From: Herbidospora sakaeratensis
GTDB taxonomy: Bacteria; Actinomycetota; Actinomycetes; Streptosporangiales; Streptosporangiaceae
Assembly: GCF_001570525.1 (NCBI RefSeq)
Contig: NZ_BBXC01000024.1
Location: 27,784-91,783 of the forward strand
Length of the DNA: 64,000 nucleotides
Direction: 5' to 3'
In this document: positions 8,289-15,651 of the stretch, piece by piece
Position numbering within the stretch: position 1 is the first letter of the stretch
Layout: every line of letters begins with the position of its first letter
Position numbers and translations under genes: made by a program
The notes under the pieces: model-generated
What the model saw: the letters and a program-made list of their open reading frames with translations, nothing else
Told to the model about the DNA's origin: nothing
Databases searched by the model: none

Positions 8289-9283
8289 TGCTGCTCGACC
8301 CCGGCATGAGCCTGACCCTGCGCCCGATGCGCTACCCGGCGTTCTTCGAGCGTTATCGCGACGCCATCAAGAACACCTGGACCGTCGAGGAGGTCGACCT
8401 CCACTCCGACCTCGCCGACCTGGGCAGGTTGTCGCCGGCCGAACGCCACCTGGTGTCGCGGCTGGTGGCCTTCTTCGCCACGGGTGACACGATCGTCGCC
8501 AACAACCTGGTGCTCAACCTCTACCAGCACGTCAACGCCCCAGAAGCGCGCCTCTACCTGTCGCGGCAGCTCTTCGAGGAAGCCGTGCACGTGCAGTTCT
8601 ACCTGAACCTGCTCGACACCTACGTGCCCGACGAGCAGGAGCGCTTCGAGGCGTTCGCGGCCGTCGAGAACATCCCGTCGATCAGCCGCAAGGCCGAGTT
8701 CTGCTTCCGCTGGATCGACTCCCTCGGCGACCTGAAGAGCCTGGAGACCAAGGCCGACCGCCGGGCCTTCCTGCTCAACCTCATCTGCTTCGCCGCGTGC
8801 ATCGAGGGCCTGTTCTTCTACGGCGCCTTCGCGTACGTCTACTTCCTGCGCTCCCGCGGCCTGCTCAACGGCCTGGCCTCGGGCACGAACTGGGTGTTCC
8901 GCGACGAGTCGATGCACATGGCGTTCGCGTTCGACGTCGTCGAGGTCGCCCGCGCCGAGGAGCCCGACCTGTTCGACGACGACCTGGTCGCCCAGATCAG
9001 GACCATGCTCGCCGAGGCGGTCGACTGCGAGGCCCAGTTCGCCGAGGACCTGCTCAACCAGGGCGTGCCGGGCATGTCGATCGCCGACATGCGCCTCTAC
9101 CTGGAGCACGTCGCCGACCGCCGGCTGGCCCAGCTCGGCATCGCGCCCCTGTACGGCTCGAAGAACCCCTTCGCCTTCATGGAACTCCAGGACGTGCAGG
9201 AGCTCTCGAACTTCTTCGAGCGCAAGGTCTCGGCCTACCAGGTCGGCGTCACCGGCTCGGTCAGCTTCGACGCCGACTTCTAG
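8288..9283 (+). CDS. nrdB: Class Ia ribonucleoside-diphosphate reductase, beta subunit
   Basis: The 331-residue small subunit makes the tyrosyl radical used by NrdA. Iron ligands and radical site are recognisable: Asp67 in ATGDTI, Glu98 and His101 with Tyr105 in EEAVHVQFY (the E-x-x-H-x-x-x-Y pattern), Glu in IEGLFFYGAF, and DESMHMAF with the last Glu and His. The presence of the tyrosine argues for a canonical class Ia enzyme rather than a Phe-type class Ic. The ATG at 8288 overlaps the nrdA stop by one base; GTG codons at 8279 and 8285 are alternative starts. The end overlaps the convergent gene by 4 bp. No nrdS-like regulator follows, unlike the nrdABS operon of Streptomyces. Confidence 0.94.
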   Translation: MLLDPGMSLTLRPMRYPAFFERYRDAIKNTWTVEEVDLHSDLADLGRLSPAERHLVSRLVAFFATGDTIVANNLVLNLYQHVNAPEARLYLSRQLFEEAVHVQFYLNLLDTYVPDEQERFEAFAAVENIPSISRKAEFCFRWIDSLGDLKSLETKADRRAFLLNLICFAACIEGLFFYGAFAYVYFLRSRGLLNGLASGTNWVFRDESMHMAFAFDVVEVARAEEPDLFDDDLVAQIRTMLAEAVDCEAQFAEDLLNQGVPGMSIADMRLYLEHVADRRLAQLGIAPLYGSKNPFAFMELQDVQELSNFFERKVSAYQVGVTGSVSFDADF

Positions 9284-10380
9284 CGCACGCTCAGCCGCGC
9301 CCCGGTGACGGTCACGCCCTTCGAGGAGACCGTCACCGGTGACAGGTCCACCGACGTCACCTCGGGGACGGTCGCGACCAGGCGGCCGACCTGCGTGAGG
9401 AGTTCGCCCAGCGCGGCCGTGTCGGCCCGGGGGTGGTCGCGGTAGCCGTACAGGAGCGGGGAACAGCGCAGGTCGGCGATCATCTCGGCGGCGGCCTCCG
9501 GCCCGAGCGGCGGCACCCGGCAGGCCCGGTCGCCGGTCAGCTCGGCGACGACGCCGCCGTAGCCGACCACCACGAGCGGCCCGGTCACCGGGTCGTTGAC
9601 GCCCCGCACGGTCATCTCCACCCCCGGCCACGAAGGGCCGAGCGTGATGCCGAAGTGGGCCAGCAGCGCCGGAGTGTCGTGGACGAGGCCGCGCGCCGCC
9701 GGGTCGTCGGCCGCGAAGAGCCATTCGGGCGCGGTCCGCCGCCACTCCACGTAGGCCGCCACCCGGGCCAGCGCCCCGACCGCCTGCTCGGGGTAGGCGT
9801 AACACGGCACCCGGCCGCCGACCAGCCCGTCCTGGCCGAGCACGCACGCCAGCGTGGTCACCTCGCGCTCGGCCGCCAGCACGGTCTTCCACGCCGTGCC
9901 GAGGTCGGCCCCGAACGGCGCGACGACCAGGCACGCGTCGGCGTCGGCCTCGGCCCCGCGCGGGAGCAGCGGCGTGGCCGCGTCGGCGTGCAGCAGGTCG
10001 CCGCTGACGGCCACCCGGCGGCCCGCGGGCAGGGGCTGGTAGGCGAGCAGCCGGACGGTGTCGACCAGGTCGCGCAGCCCTTCGACCAGGATCACCCCGG
10101 TGGCGCGGGCGAGCGCCGCCAGGCCCTCGGTGATCCCGGCCGGGGTGAAGACCACGATCGGCTTGCGGCGGCTGACCCGCGCCGCGACCTGCGCGAACTC
10201 CCGGGGGTCCCCCAGCGAGTCGACGACGATGACCGTCGTCAGCGGGTCGTCGCCCCAATGGGTCAACATCTCCGCGTCGTCGGCCCGCACGTAGGAACAC
10301 ACCGGCAGCACGTCGACGAGCGCCGCCAGCACCGCCTCCGACCGCGCCAGCACGGCCACCTCACCAGGAATGGAAACCAC
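9280..10380 (-). CDS. Reduced ADP-forming acyl-CoA ligase-like protein
   Basis: A 366-residue protein resembling only parts of the roughly 700-900-residue ADP-forming acetate-CoA ligase family. Residues 1-150 look like the flavodoxin-like ligase domain, with the RLLAYQPLPAGRRVAV joint typical of the family. The last 110 residues look like the C-terminal ATP-grasp half (DPVTGPLVVVGYGGVVAEL, PLLYGYR, then the VDLSPV end strand). The N-terminal CoA-binding Rossmann domain and the front half of the ATP-grasp are missing, so catalysis as a CoA ligase is doubtful. The GTG start has no clear SD. It is divergent from devS, with a DevR-type box in the 95-bp gap, so it may belong to that regulon. It may be a regulatory derivative or a decaying gene. 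Confidence 0.65.
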   Translation of the reverse strand: MVSIPGEVAVLARSEAVLAALVDVLPVCSYVRADDAEMLTHWGDDPLTTVIVVDSLGDPREFAQVAARVSRRKPIVVFTPAGITEGLAALARATGVILVEGLRDLVDTVRLLAYQPLPAGRRVAVSGDLLHADAATPLLPRGAEADADACLVVAPFGADLGTAWKTVLAAEREVTTLACVLGQDGLVGGRVPCYAYPEQAVGALARVAAYVEWRRTAPEWLFAADDPAARGLVHDTPALLAHFGITLGPSWPGVEMTVRGVNDPVTGPLVVVGYGGVVAELTGDRACRVPPLGPEAAAEMIADLRCSPLLYGYRDHPRADTAALGELLTQVGRLVATVPEVTSVDLSPVTVSSKGVTVTGARLSVR

Positions 10381-10437
10381 GCGATCAGGCTGCCCGCGTC
10401 GAGATCTCCCGGCTAGGGCCGGACGGCTCGCCCCGAA

Positions 10438-10451
10438 AGGACCAAAGTCCC
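10438..10451 (+). promoter_or_regulatory. DevR/DosR-type box upstream of devS
   Basis: AGGACCAAAGTCCC matches the core of the DosR palindrome (GGGACTWWAGTCCC) with the full right arm GTCCC and one mismatch in the left arm. It lies in the gap shared by devS and the minus-strand ligase-like gene. It shares GGACCWAAG with two further boxes at 12451 and 13144. Confidence 0.65.
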
Positions 10452-10475
10452 GCCGGTTAGGAGCAGAATGTCGGC

Positions 10476-12017
10476 ATGGCTCACCCCCTCGTGCCCAGCA
10501 TGCGCCTGGATGAGCTGCTCGCCGAGCTGCAGACCCGGCTCGAGGCGGTGCTGGCCACCCGCGACCGCGTCCACTCGCTGCTCGAAGCCGTCGTGCTCAT
10601 CGGCAGCGACCTCCAGCTGGAGACGGTGCTCGGCCGGATCGTGGAGACCGCCGCCCGGCTGGTCGACGCCACCTACGGCGCGCTCGGCGTGGTGGGCGAG
10701 GAGTCCACCCTCCTGGAGTTCATCCCGGTCGGGCTGAGCGAGGAGGAGATCGCCCGCATCGAGCACTGGCCCCACGGCCTCGGGCTGCTGGGCCTGCTCA
10801 TCAAGGAGCCGAAGCCGCTGCGGCTGGCGCGGATCTCCGACCACCCCGACTCCTACGGCTTCCCGCCCGGCCACCCGCCGATGGGCAGCTTCCTCGGCGT
10901 GCCGCTGCGGGTGCGCGACGAGGTCTTCGGCAACCTCTATCTGACCGAGAAGCGCGGCGGCGCCGAGTTCGACGAGGAGGACCAGGCGGTCGTCACCGCG
11001 CTGGCCACGGCCGCCGGCGTCGCGATCGAGAACGCCCGCCTCTACGAGGAGACCCGCCGCCGCGAGATGTGGTTGCAGGCGTCGTCCGAGGTGACCACGA
11101 GCCTGTTGTCGGGCGCCGGCCCTCACGAGGTGCTCACCCACGTCGTCGGCCGGGCCCGCGAGATGGCCGACGCCGACGTCGCGGTGTTGCGCTTCGGCAA
11201 CGGCACCGAGATCGTCGAGGGCGACCTCGCCGACCTCGTCGACCAGACGTCGATACCGCTCGGCCGGGTCGGTTCGGTGCGCGCGGTGCTGCTGCTGGGC
11301 AAACGTCCGGGGCGGTTGCCGTTCACGCCGTCGCTGGTGCGCATGCTGAGCGCCTTCGCCGACCAGGCGTCGATCGCGCTGGAACTGGCCGAGGCCCGCG
11401 AGGACGCCGAGCGCCTGGGCCTGCTCGAAGACCGCCACCGCATCGCCAAGGACCTGCACGACGTCGTCATCCAGCGGCTGTTCGCCACCGCCATGACGCT
11501 GATGAGCACGGTCCGGCTGGTCGAACACCCCGAGGCGGCGACCCGCGTCAGGCACACGATCGACGAGCTCGACGAGACGATCCGGCAGATCCGCTCCACC
11601 ATCTTCGCGCTGCAGTCGCCGGCCGTGATGGGCGAGCAGAGCCTCCGGTCCCACATCGTCGAACTGGTCGAGGGCGCCCGCGGCCACCTGGGCTTCATGC
11701 CCGGCCTGCGGATGGACGGCTGGCTCGACAACGCCGTGAGCGACGCGGTCGCCGAGCAGCTGCTCGCCGTCCTGCGCGAGGCCCTCTCCAATCTGGTACG
11801 CCACGCGAAGGCCACCCGCGCCGACGTGGTGGCCGAGGTGACCGACGGCGTGCTGACGTTGATCGTCCAGGACGACGGCGTCGGCGTCGCCGCCGAGGGC
11901 CGCCGCAGCGGCCTGCGCAACCTGGAGGAGCGGGCGGTCCTGCTGGGCGGGTCGTTCTCGATCGGCCCGGCCGGCGCCTGGAACACCCGCCTCCGCTGGA
12001 GCGTGCCCGTCAATTAA
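10476..12017 (+). CDS. devS: DevS/DosT-type GAF sensor histidine kinase
   Basis: A 513-residue soluble kinase: GAF-A (about 40-190), GAF-B (about 210-305), HisKA_3 dimerisation helix with the phosphorylated His near residue 328 in KDLHDVVIQRLF, and an HATPase domain (about 410-513) with NLVRHAKA and DDGVGV. GAF-A carries the family segment HPDSYGFPPGHPPM; its second His (residue 133) corresponds to the proximal haem ligand His149 of M. tuberculosis DosS. It should therefore sense O2, NO, CO or redox state through haem. The ATG at 10476 follows TAGGAG at 12 nt; ATG 10500 is a possible alternative. The 3' end overlaps the convergent PNPOx gene by 8 bp. Its partner is devR, 450 bp further on. 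Confidence 0.92.
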   Translation: MAHPLVPSMRLDELLAELQTRLEAVLATRDRVHSLLEAVVLIGSDLQLETVLGRIVETAARLVDATYGALGVVGEESTLLEFIPVGLSEEEIARIEHWPHGLGLLGLLIKEPKPLRLARISDHPDSYGFPPGHPPMGSFLGVPLRVRDEVFGNLYLTEKRGGAEFDEEDQAVVTALATAAGVAIENARLYEETRRREMWLQASSEVTTSLLSGAGPHEVLTHVVGRAREMADADVAVLRFGNGTEIVEGDLADLVDQTSIPLGRVGSVRAVLLLGKRPGRLPFTPSLVRMLSAFADQASIALELAEAREDAERLGLLEDRHRIAKDLHDVVIQRLFATAMTLMSTVRLVEHPEAATRVRHTIDELDETIRQIRSTIFALQSPAVMGEQSLRSHIVELVEGARGHLGFMPGLRMDGWLDNAVSDAVAEQLLAVLREALSNLVRHAKATRADVVAEVTDGVLTLIVQDDGVGVAAEGRRSGLRNLEERAVLLGGSFSIGPAGAWNTRLRWSVPVN

Positions 12018-12414
12018 TACGGCGCCCCGACACCTCTTCGGTCGAGAGCGTCACGAAGTGGTCGAAGGCCGACGGCGCCCAGGGCATCAACGGCAGCGCC
12101 GACAACCGGGCGACCTCCTCGGGCGCGGTCACCCCGCGGGCGTGCCCGAGCACGGTCACCGACCAGCCCGAACCGGTGTCCTTGTCGACGTCGTCGATCT
12201 CGAAGGCCACCACGGCGTCACGGGTCGCGGCGGCCAGGCGGGAGCCGATGGCGGTCCGGATGACGACGGTCTCCCCGTCGAGGACGTAGTTGACCGGCTG
12301 GACGGCGGGCAGCGCCCGATAGGTGAAGACCAGCCGCCCGATAGGCGTGGTGGCCAACAGGCGCAGGCACTCCTCCCGCGACAACACCGTGAGTCCGGCC
12401 GAGTCGATTCTCAT
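12010..12414 (-). CDS. Pyridoxamine 5'-phosphate oxidase-fold flavin/F420-binding protein
   Basis: A 134-residue single-domain split-barrel protein. It starts with the usual LSREECLRLLATTPIGRLVF helix-strand unit of small PNPOx-like proteins, followed by QPVNYVLDG and the EIDDVDKDTGSGWSV stretch. Such proteins bind FMN or F420 and are common members of DosR regulons in mycobacteria. A DevR box sits with its centre 43.5 bp upstream of the ATG. This is the standard activating position if transcription starts at the start codon, and no SD is visible. A role in low-oxygen redox balance is inference from the family and the box. Confidence 0.85.
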   Translation of the reverse strand: MRIDSAGLTVLSREECLRLLATTPIGRLVFTYRALPAVQPVNYVLDGETVVIRTAIGSRLAAATRDAVVAFEIDDVDKDTGSGWSVTVLGHARGVTAPEEVARLSALPLMPWAPSAFDHFVTLSTEEVSGRRIN

Positions 12415-12450
12415 GACGTGAGTCTGCCGGTAACGGCATATAGGGGATTA

Positions 12451-12464
12451 GGGACCTAAGTCAC
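12451..12464 (-). promoter_or_regulatory. DevR/DosR-type box of the PNPOx gene
   Basis: GGGACCTAAGTCAC matches the DosR core palindrome at 12 of 14 positions. It lies two bases after the devR stop codon and its centre is 43.5 bp before the PNPOx ATG at 12414, the distance expected for DosR-activated promoters on a leaderless mRNA. Confidence 0.75.
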
Positions 12465-12465
12465 A

Positions 12466-13107
12466 TCAATCGCGCCGATCTGCCCTCATCCGGGCCGCGA
12501 GAGCCGCCGCCTGCGTCCGGCGCTGCATGTTCAGCTTGGCCAGCAGGTTGGAGACGTAGTTCTTGACGGTCTTCTCCGCCAGATACATGCGCTCGCCGAT
12601 CTGCCGGTTCGTCAGCCCCTCGCCGATCAGCTCCAGGATCGTGCGCTCCTGCTCCGACAACATCCCCAGCGGGTCGGTGCGGCCGGCCTGGTCGCGCAGC
12701 CGGTGGAGCATCGACGCGGTGGTCTGCGGGTCGAGCAGCGACTGCCCGGCGGCGACCGTGCGGACCGCGCCCACCAGGTCGGAGCCGTGGATCTGCTTCA
12801 GCACGTAACCGGCCGCCCCGGCCATCACGGCCTCGAAGAGGGCGTCGTCGTCGGCGTAGGAGGTGAGCATCAGGCAGGCCAGGCCGGGCACCTGGCTGCG
12901 CACCTCGCGGCAGACCTTGACGCCGTCGCCGTCGGGCAGGCGTACGTCGAGGATCGCCACGTCGGGCCGCAGGGCGGGGATGCGCGCGGCCGCCGCGGCG
13001 GCGGTGCCCGCCTCGCCGACGACCTCGATGTCCTCCTCCGACTCCAGCAGCGCTGCCACTCCACGCCGCACGACCTCGTGGTCGTCGAGCAGGAAGACAC
13101 GAATCAT
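12466..13107 (-). CDS. devR: DevR/DosR-type NarL/LuxR response regulator
   Basis: A 213-residue response regulator that keeps the residue numbering of mycobacterial DosR: acidic pocket Asp8/Asp9, phospho-acceptor Asp54 in AILDVRLPDG, Thr82 and Lys104 in YVLKQI. The LuxR-type helix-turn-helix is at about 150-200 (LTNRQIGERMYLAEKTVKNYVSNLL). It is the expected partner of the DevS kinase. TAGATT (complement of 13115-13120) is spaced 7 nt from the ATG, so the mRNA is probably leaderless. A DevR box at 13144-13157 has its centre 43.5 bp upstream of that start, so autoregulation is likely. Together with devS, the PNPOx and the SnoaL-like gene it forms a compact stress module. Confidence 0.93.
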   Translation of the reverse strand: MIRVFLLDDHEVVRRGVAALLESEEDIEVVGEAGTAAAAAARIPALRPDVAILDVRLPDGDGVKVCREVRSQVPGLACLMLTSYADDDALFEAVMAGAAGYVLKQIHGSDLVGAVRTVAAGQSLLDPQTTASMLHRLRDQAGRTDPLGMLSEQERTILELIGEGLTNRQIGERMYLAEKTVKNYVSNLLAKLNMQRRTQAAALAARMRADRRD

Positions 13108-13143
13108 GGGACGAAATCTAGATACCGGAGGTCTCCGGCGGAA

Positions 13144-13157
13144 GGGACCTAAGCCCT
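13144..13157. promoter_or_regulatory. DevR/DosR-type box between devR and the SnoaL-like gene
   Basis: GGGACCTAAGCCCT shares the first ten bases with the box at 12451. It lies in the divergent gap; its centre is 43.5 bp from the devR start on the minus strand and 46.5 bp from the ATG at 13197 on the plus strand, so it could serve both directions. Confidence 0.7.
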
Positions 13158-13196
13158 CCTTGACGTCAAGCTCACTTGATGAAGCACGCTGAGGCC

Positions 13197-13571
13197 ATGG
13201 ACATCGAGGAGATCAGAGCCGTCGTCGCCGCCGTCGAGCACGCCCAGCGGAACGAGCTGGTCGAGGAGTTCGTCGCCCTCTTCCGCCACGACGCGATCTG
13301 GACCACCGGCCACGGCCGCCGCCTGTACGGCCGCGACGAGATCGCCGCCTTCACCCGGAAGGTGCTGCCGGGCGCGATGACCGACCTGTCGGTCACCTTC
13401 GAGATCGAGCACGTGCTGTTCATCCGCCCCGACGTCGCGGCGGTGAAGGTGGTCCAGCGCTACACCCCGTCGGACGGCAACCCGGGCTCGCCCATGTGGG
13501 TGATGGCCAAGGAGGACGGCCGCTGGTTGCTGACCGCCTGCCAGAACACCGAGGTGCTCCCTACGTGTTGA
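13197..13571 (+). CDS. SnoaL-like / SgcJ-EcaC family protein
   Basis: A 124-residue protein with an NTF2-like fold: an N-terminal helix, FVALFRHDAIWTT, a GRDEIAAFTRKVLPG helix and a C-terminal strand pair ending in GRWLLTACQNTEV. This is the pattern of SgcJ/EcaC-type proteins, whose substrates are mostly unknown. The ATG at 13197 is chosen because it places the DevR box at an activating distance and matches the usual family start; ATG 13179 and TTG 13176 are upstream alternatives. No SD is visible. Control by DevR is inferred. Its last 11 bp overlap the convergent tspO-like gene. Confidence 0.78.
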   Translation: MDIEEIRAVVAAVEHAQRNELVEEFVALFRHDAIWTTGHGRRLYGRDEIAAFTRKVLPGAMTDLSVTFEIEHVLFIRPDVAAVKVVQRYTPSDGNPGSPMWVMAKEDGRWLLTACQNTEVLPTC

Positions 13572-14046
13572 GCCGGCCGAACTCGTAGCTGAGGGCGATG
13601 AGGTAGGTCGTCCAGGCCATGAACGGCAGCAGTAGCAGGGCCGCCATCCTGCTGTCGCGCCAGAAGACGAAGAAGCCGACGACCTGCAGCACCAGGAAGA
13701 TCGCCGCGTCGACCGCGGCCAGGTAGTGGAGGCGCAACCCGAGCGAGAGCGGCGCCCACAGGCCGTAGGCGATCAGCTGGGCCACCCACCACCACAGGGC
13801 GAAGGGCCGGGCCTCCTCGTACCAGAGCAGGCCGGCGATCAGGGCGAGGGTGAGTGAGAGGAAGGCGAACATCGGTCCGTGCAGCCAGATCGGCAGCTCG
13901 AAGGGGGGACGCTGGAACTCCGCCAACCCCGGCCGCGCGTTCTGCGCGATCACCCGGTTGTCGATCGCCGTCATCAGCACGGCGAGCAGCGCGAGCACCA
14001 GCCCCGGCCAGCGCCGGAGCCAGTGGGTACGCGGGGGTTCACTCAT
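13561..14046 (-). CDS. tspO: TspO/MBR family membrane protein
   Basis: A 161-residue protein with five predicted membrane segments. The family pattern is visible: RPPFELPIWLHGPMFAFL resembles the PPWxPPxWxFGPVW loop, ALWWWVAQLIAYGLWAPL matches helix 3, and the second half (SRMAALLLLPFMAW followed by LSYEFGRLN) matches the SRxAxxLLxPYxxW...LNxxIxRLN end. TspO proteins bind tetrapyrroles and act in oxygen- and light-dependent stress responses. It lies directly against the DevR-associated SnoaL-like gene, and TACGGT is 5 nt before the ATG. The sequence is diverged, so haem or porphyrin binding needs testing. Confidence 0.72.
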   Translation of the reverse strand: MSEPPRTHWLRRWPGLVLALLAVLMTAIDNRVIAQNARPGLAEFQRPPFELPIWLHGPMFAFLSLTLALIAGLLWYEEARPFALWWWVAQLIAYGLWAPLSLGLRLHYLAAVDAAIFLVLQVVGFFVFWRDSRMAALLLLPFMAWTTYLIALSYEFGRLNT

Positions 14047-14068
14047 GGTGACACCGTAACGTCCCGTA

Positions 14069-14096
14069 AAACGGCCCGGCCGGAGCCGGGCCGTTT
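14069..14096 (-). terminator. Intrinsic terminator after the esterase gene
   Basis: A perfect 12-bp inverted repeat (14069-14080 with 14085-14096, 4-nt loop) follows the minus-strand esterase stop and precedes the tspO-like gene. Confidence 0.8.
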
Positions 14097-14101
14097 CCCG
14101 G

Positions 14102-15403
14102 TCAGGCGACGGTGCAGGCGGTTCCGTTCAGCGTGAACGCGCTCGGCCGCGCGGTGTTGCCGTTGTGGTTGGCGTTGAACCCGAACGACTGGCTCCCGTT
14201 CACGGGGATCGTCGCGTTGTACGACAGATTCGCCGCCGTGACGTTCCCGCTGGCCGGCGAGACGGTGGCGTTCCACGCCGAGGTCACCGTCTGCCCGGAC
14301 GGCAGCGTGAACGCCAGGTTCCACGAGCCGATCGGGCTGGTCCCGGTGTTGGTGACGGTCACCCCGGCCGTCAGCCCGGTGTTCCACGGGTTGACCGTGT
14401 AGGTCACCCGGCAGGGACCGTTGTTGGGGGTCGGCGTGGGCGTGGGCGTGGGCGTGGGCGTCGGGCTGGGCGTGGGCGTCGGGGAAGGCGTCGGCGTGGG
14501 TGAGGGTGACGGCTGGGCGCCGTCGAGGCCGAAGAAGGTGATCGCCATCGCGGCCTGACCCGACAGCGGCAGGTTGTGGCCCACCCCCTGGAGGCTGATC
14601 GCCTCGACCTGGGTGCCGTAGCGGGTCCGCGTCCAGCCGGAGCGCGGGGTGTCGGTGGAGGTCGGCGTCTGCGACAGGCCGTGGACGTTGGTCCACTGCT
14701 TGATCTGCTCCCCGAAGTTCGGGTAGCGCAGGGTGGCGTCCTCGGTGCCGTGCCAGATCTGCATCCTCGGCCGGGGCCCGGTGTACCCCGGGTAGGCGCC
14801 GCGCACCAGGTCACCCCACTGCTGGGCGGTCCTGATCAGCTGCCCGTTGGCGCACTGGCTGTTCCACGTCGACCCGCCCGTGGTGGCGAAACAGGCGAAC
14901 GGCACGCCCATGAACGCCGCCCCGGCCCGGAACACGTCGGGGTAGTCGCCGAGCAGGACGTTGGTCATCATGCCGCCCGAGGAGGCACCGGCGGCGAAGA
15001 CCCGGTTCGGGTCGGCGTTGTAGCGCGACTTCACGTAGTTGACCATCGAGACGATGCCCACCGGGTCGCTGTTGCCGTTGTGGGTCAGCGCGCCGGAGGA
15101 GTACACGTCGAAGCACTGGCCGCTGCGGGTCGCCGACGGGTAGATCACGATGAAGCCGTAACGGTCGGCCAGGGAGGCGAACTCCGTGCCCGTGTAGAAG
15201 GCGGGACCGGTGCCGGTGCAGTAGTGCACGGCCACCAGGATCGCGGGGCGCTGGGCGACGGTGTCGGGGACGTACAGGTGCATGCGCAGGTTGGTGGGAT
15301 TGGTGCCGAACCCCGTCACCTCGACGAGCGAGGCCGCCTGAGCCGGGCGCAGGGGCAGCAGCCCCGCCGCGAGGATCAGGAGGGCGACCAGGAGTCGTTT
15401 CAT
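14102..15403 (-). CDS. Secreted PHB-depolymerase-family esterase with CBM2 cellulose-binding module
   Basis: A 433-residue exported enzyme. Signal peptide at 1-23 ending in AQA; alpha/beta-hydrolase domain (about 25-285) of the PHB depolymerase/feruloyl-acetylxylan esterase (CE1) type with the nucleophile Ser in GASSGGMM; a roughly 35-residue Ser-Pro-Thr-Pro linker (encoded by a simple repeat at about 14425-14515); and a C-terminal CBM2 module (about 330-433) with the conserved end cysteines and tryptophans NPWNTG and GSWNLAF. The CBM indicates plant-polysaccharide surfaces as the target, so acetylxylan or feruloyl esterase activity is more likely than polyester cleavage. SD GGAGGAG precedes the ATG. 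Palindromes in the leader suggest sugar-responsive control. Confidence 0.9.
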   Translation of the reverse strand: MKRLLVALLILAAGLLPLRPAQAASLVEVTGFGTNPTNLRMHLYVPDTVAQRPAILVAVHYCTGTGPAFYTGTEFASLADRYGFIVIYPSATRSGQCFDVYSSGALTHNGNSDPVGIVSMVNYVKSRYNADPNRVFAAGASSGGMMTNVLLGDYPDVFRAGAAFMGVPFACFATTGGSTWNSQCANGQLIRTAQQWGDLVRGAYPGYTGPRPRMQIWHGTEDATLRYPNFGEQIKQWTNVHGLSQTPTSTDTPRSGWTRTRYGTQVEAISLQGVGHNLPLSGQAAMAITFFGLDGAQPSPSPTPTPSPTPTPSPTPTPTPTPTPTPNNGPCRVTYTVNPWNTGLTAGVTVTNTGTSPIGSWNLAFTLPSGQTVTSAWNATVSPASGNVTAANLSYNATIPVNGSQSFGFNANHNGNTARPSAFTLNGTACTVA

Positions 15404-15412
15404 GCTCTCCTC

Positions 15413-15453
15413 CGAACGTTCGAAATATATCGGAGAGTGAACCGAAATATTTC
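15413..15453 (-). promoter_or_regulatory. Palindromes upstream of the secreted esterase
   Basis: CGAACGTTCG (15413-15422) and GAAATATTTC (15444-15453) are perfect 10-bp palindromes just before the esterase start, with CGAAATATATCGG at 15421-15433 between them. GAAA-NN-TTTC palindromes resemble operators of LacI-type sugar repressors in actinomycetes. The assignment is tentative. Confidence 0.4.
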
Positions 15454-15651
15454 AGCAGGCAACGTTCCGCGCGGAGGAGATCAGCCCACCTGGGACGGGT
15501 CATGAAACATTCGGAAAGAGGTTCTCAAGGTCTTCGGCACCGTGGTCACCGACGCCTGGCGCGACGACCAGTGCCGCAGGGCCGCGGCCGACCGGTTGTT
15601 CCGTTCCCGTTCCCGTTTTCGTCACCTCGGCCCAGGTGATTGCATGACCCC

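Noticed and set aside
13176-13571. Longer SnoaL-like protein starting at TTG 13176 or ATG 13179
   Set aside because: These starts have no SD and would place the DevR box too close (about 28 bp) to a leaderless start. ATG 13197 fits better, although 5'-end mapping would decide.
14425-14515. GGGCGTGGGCGT repeat resembling a CRISPR or tandem-repeat locus
   Set aside because: It encodes the Ser-Pro-Thr-Pro linker of the secreted esterase and lacks spacers.
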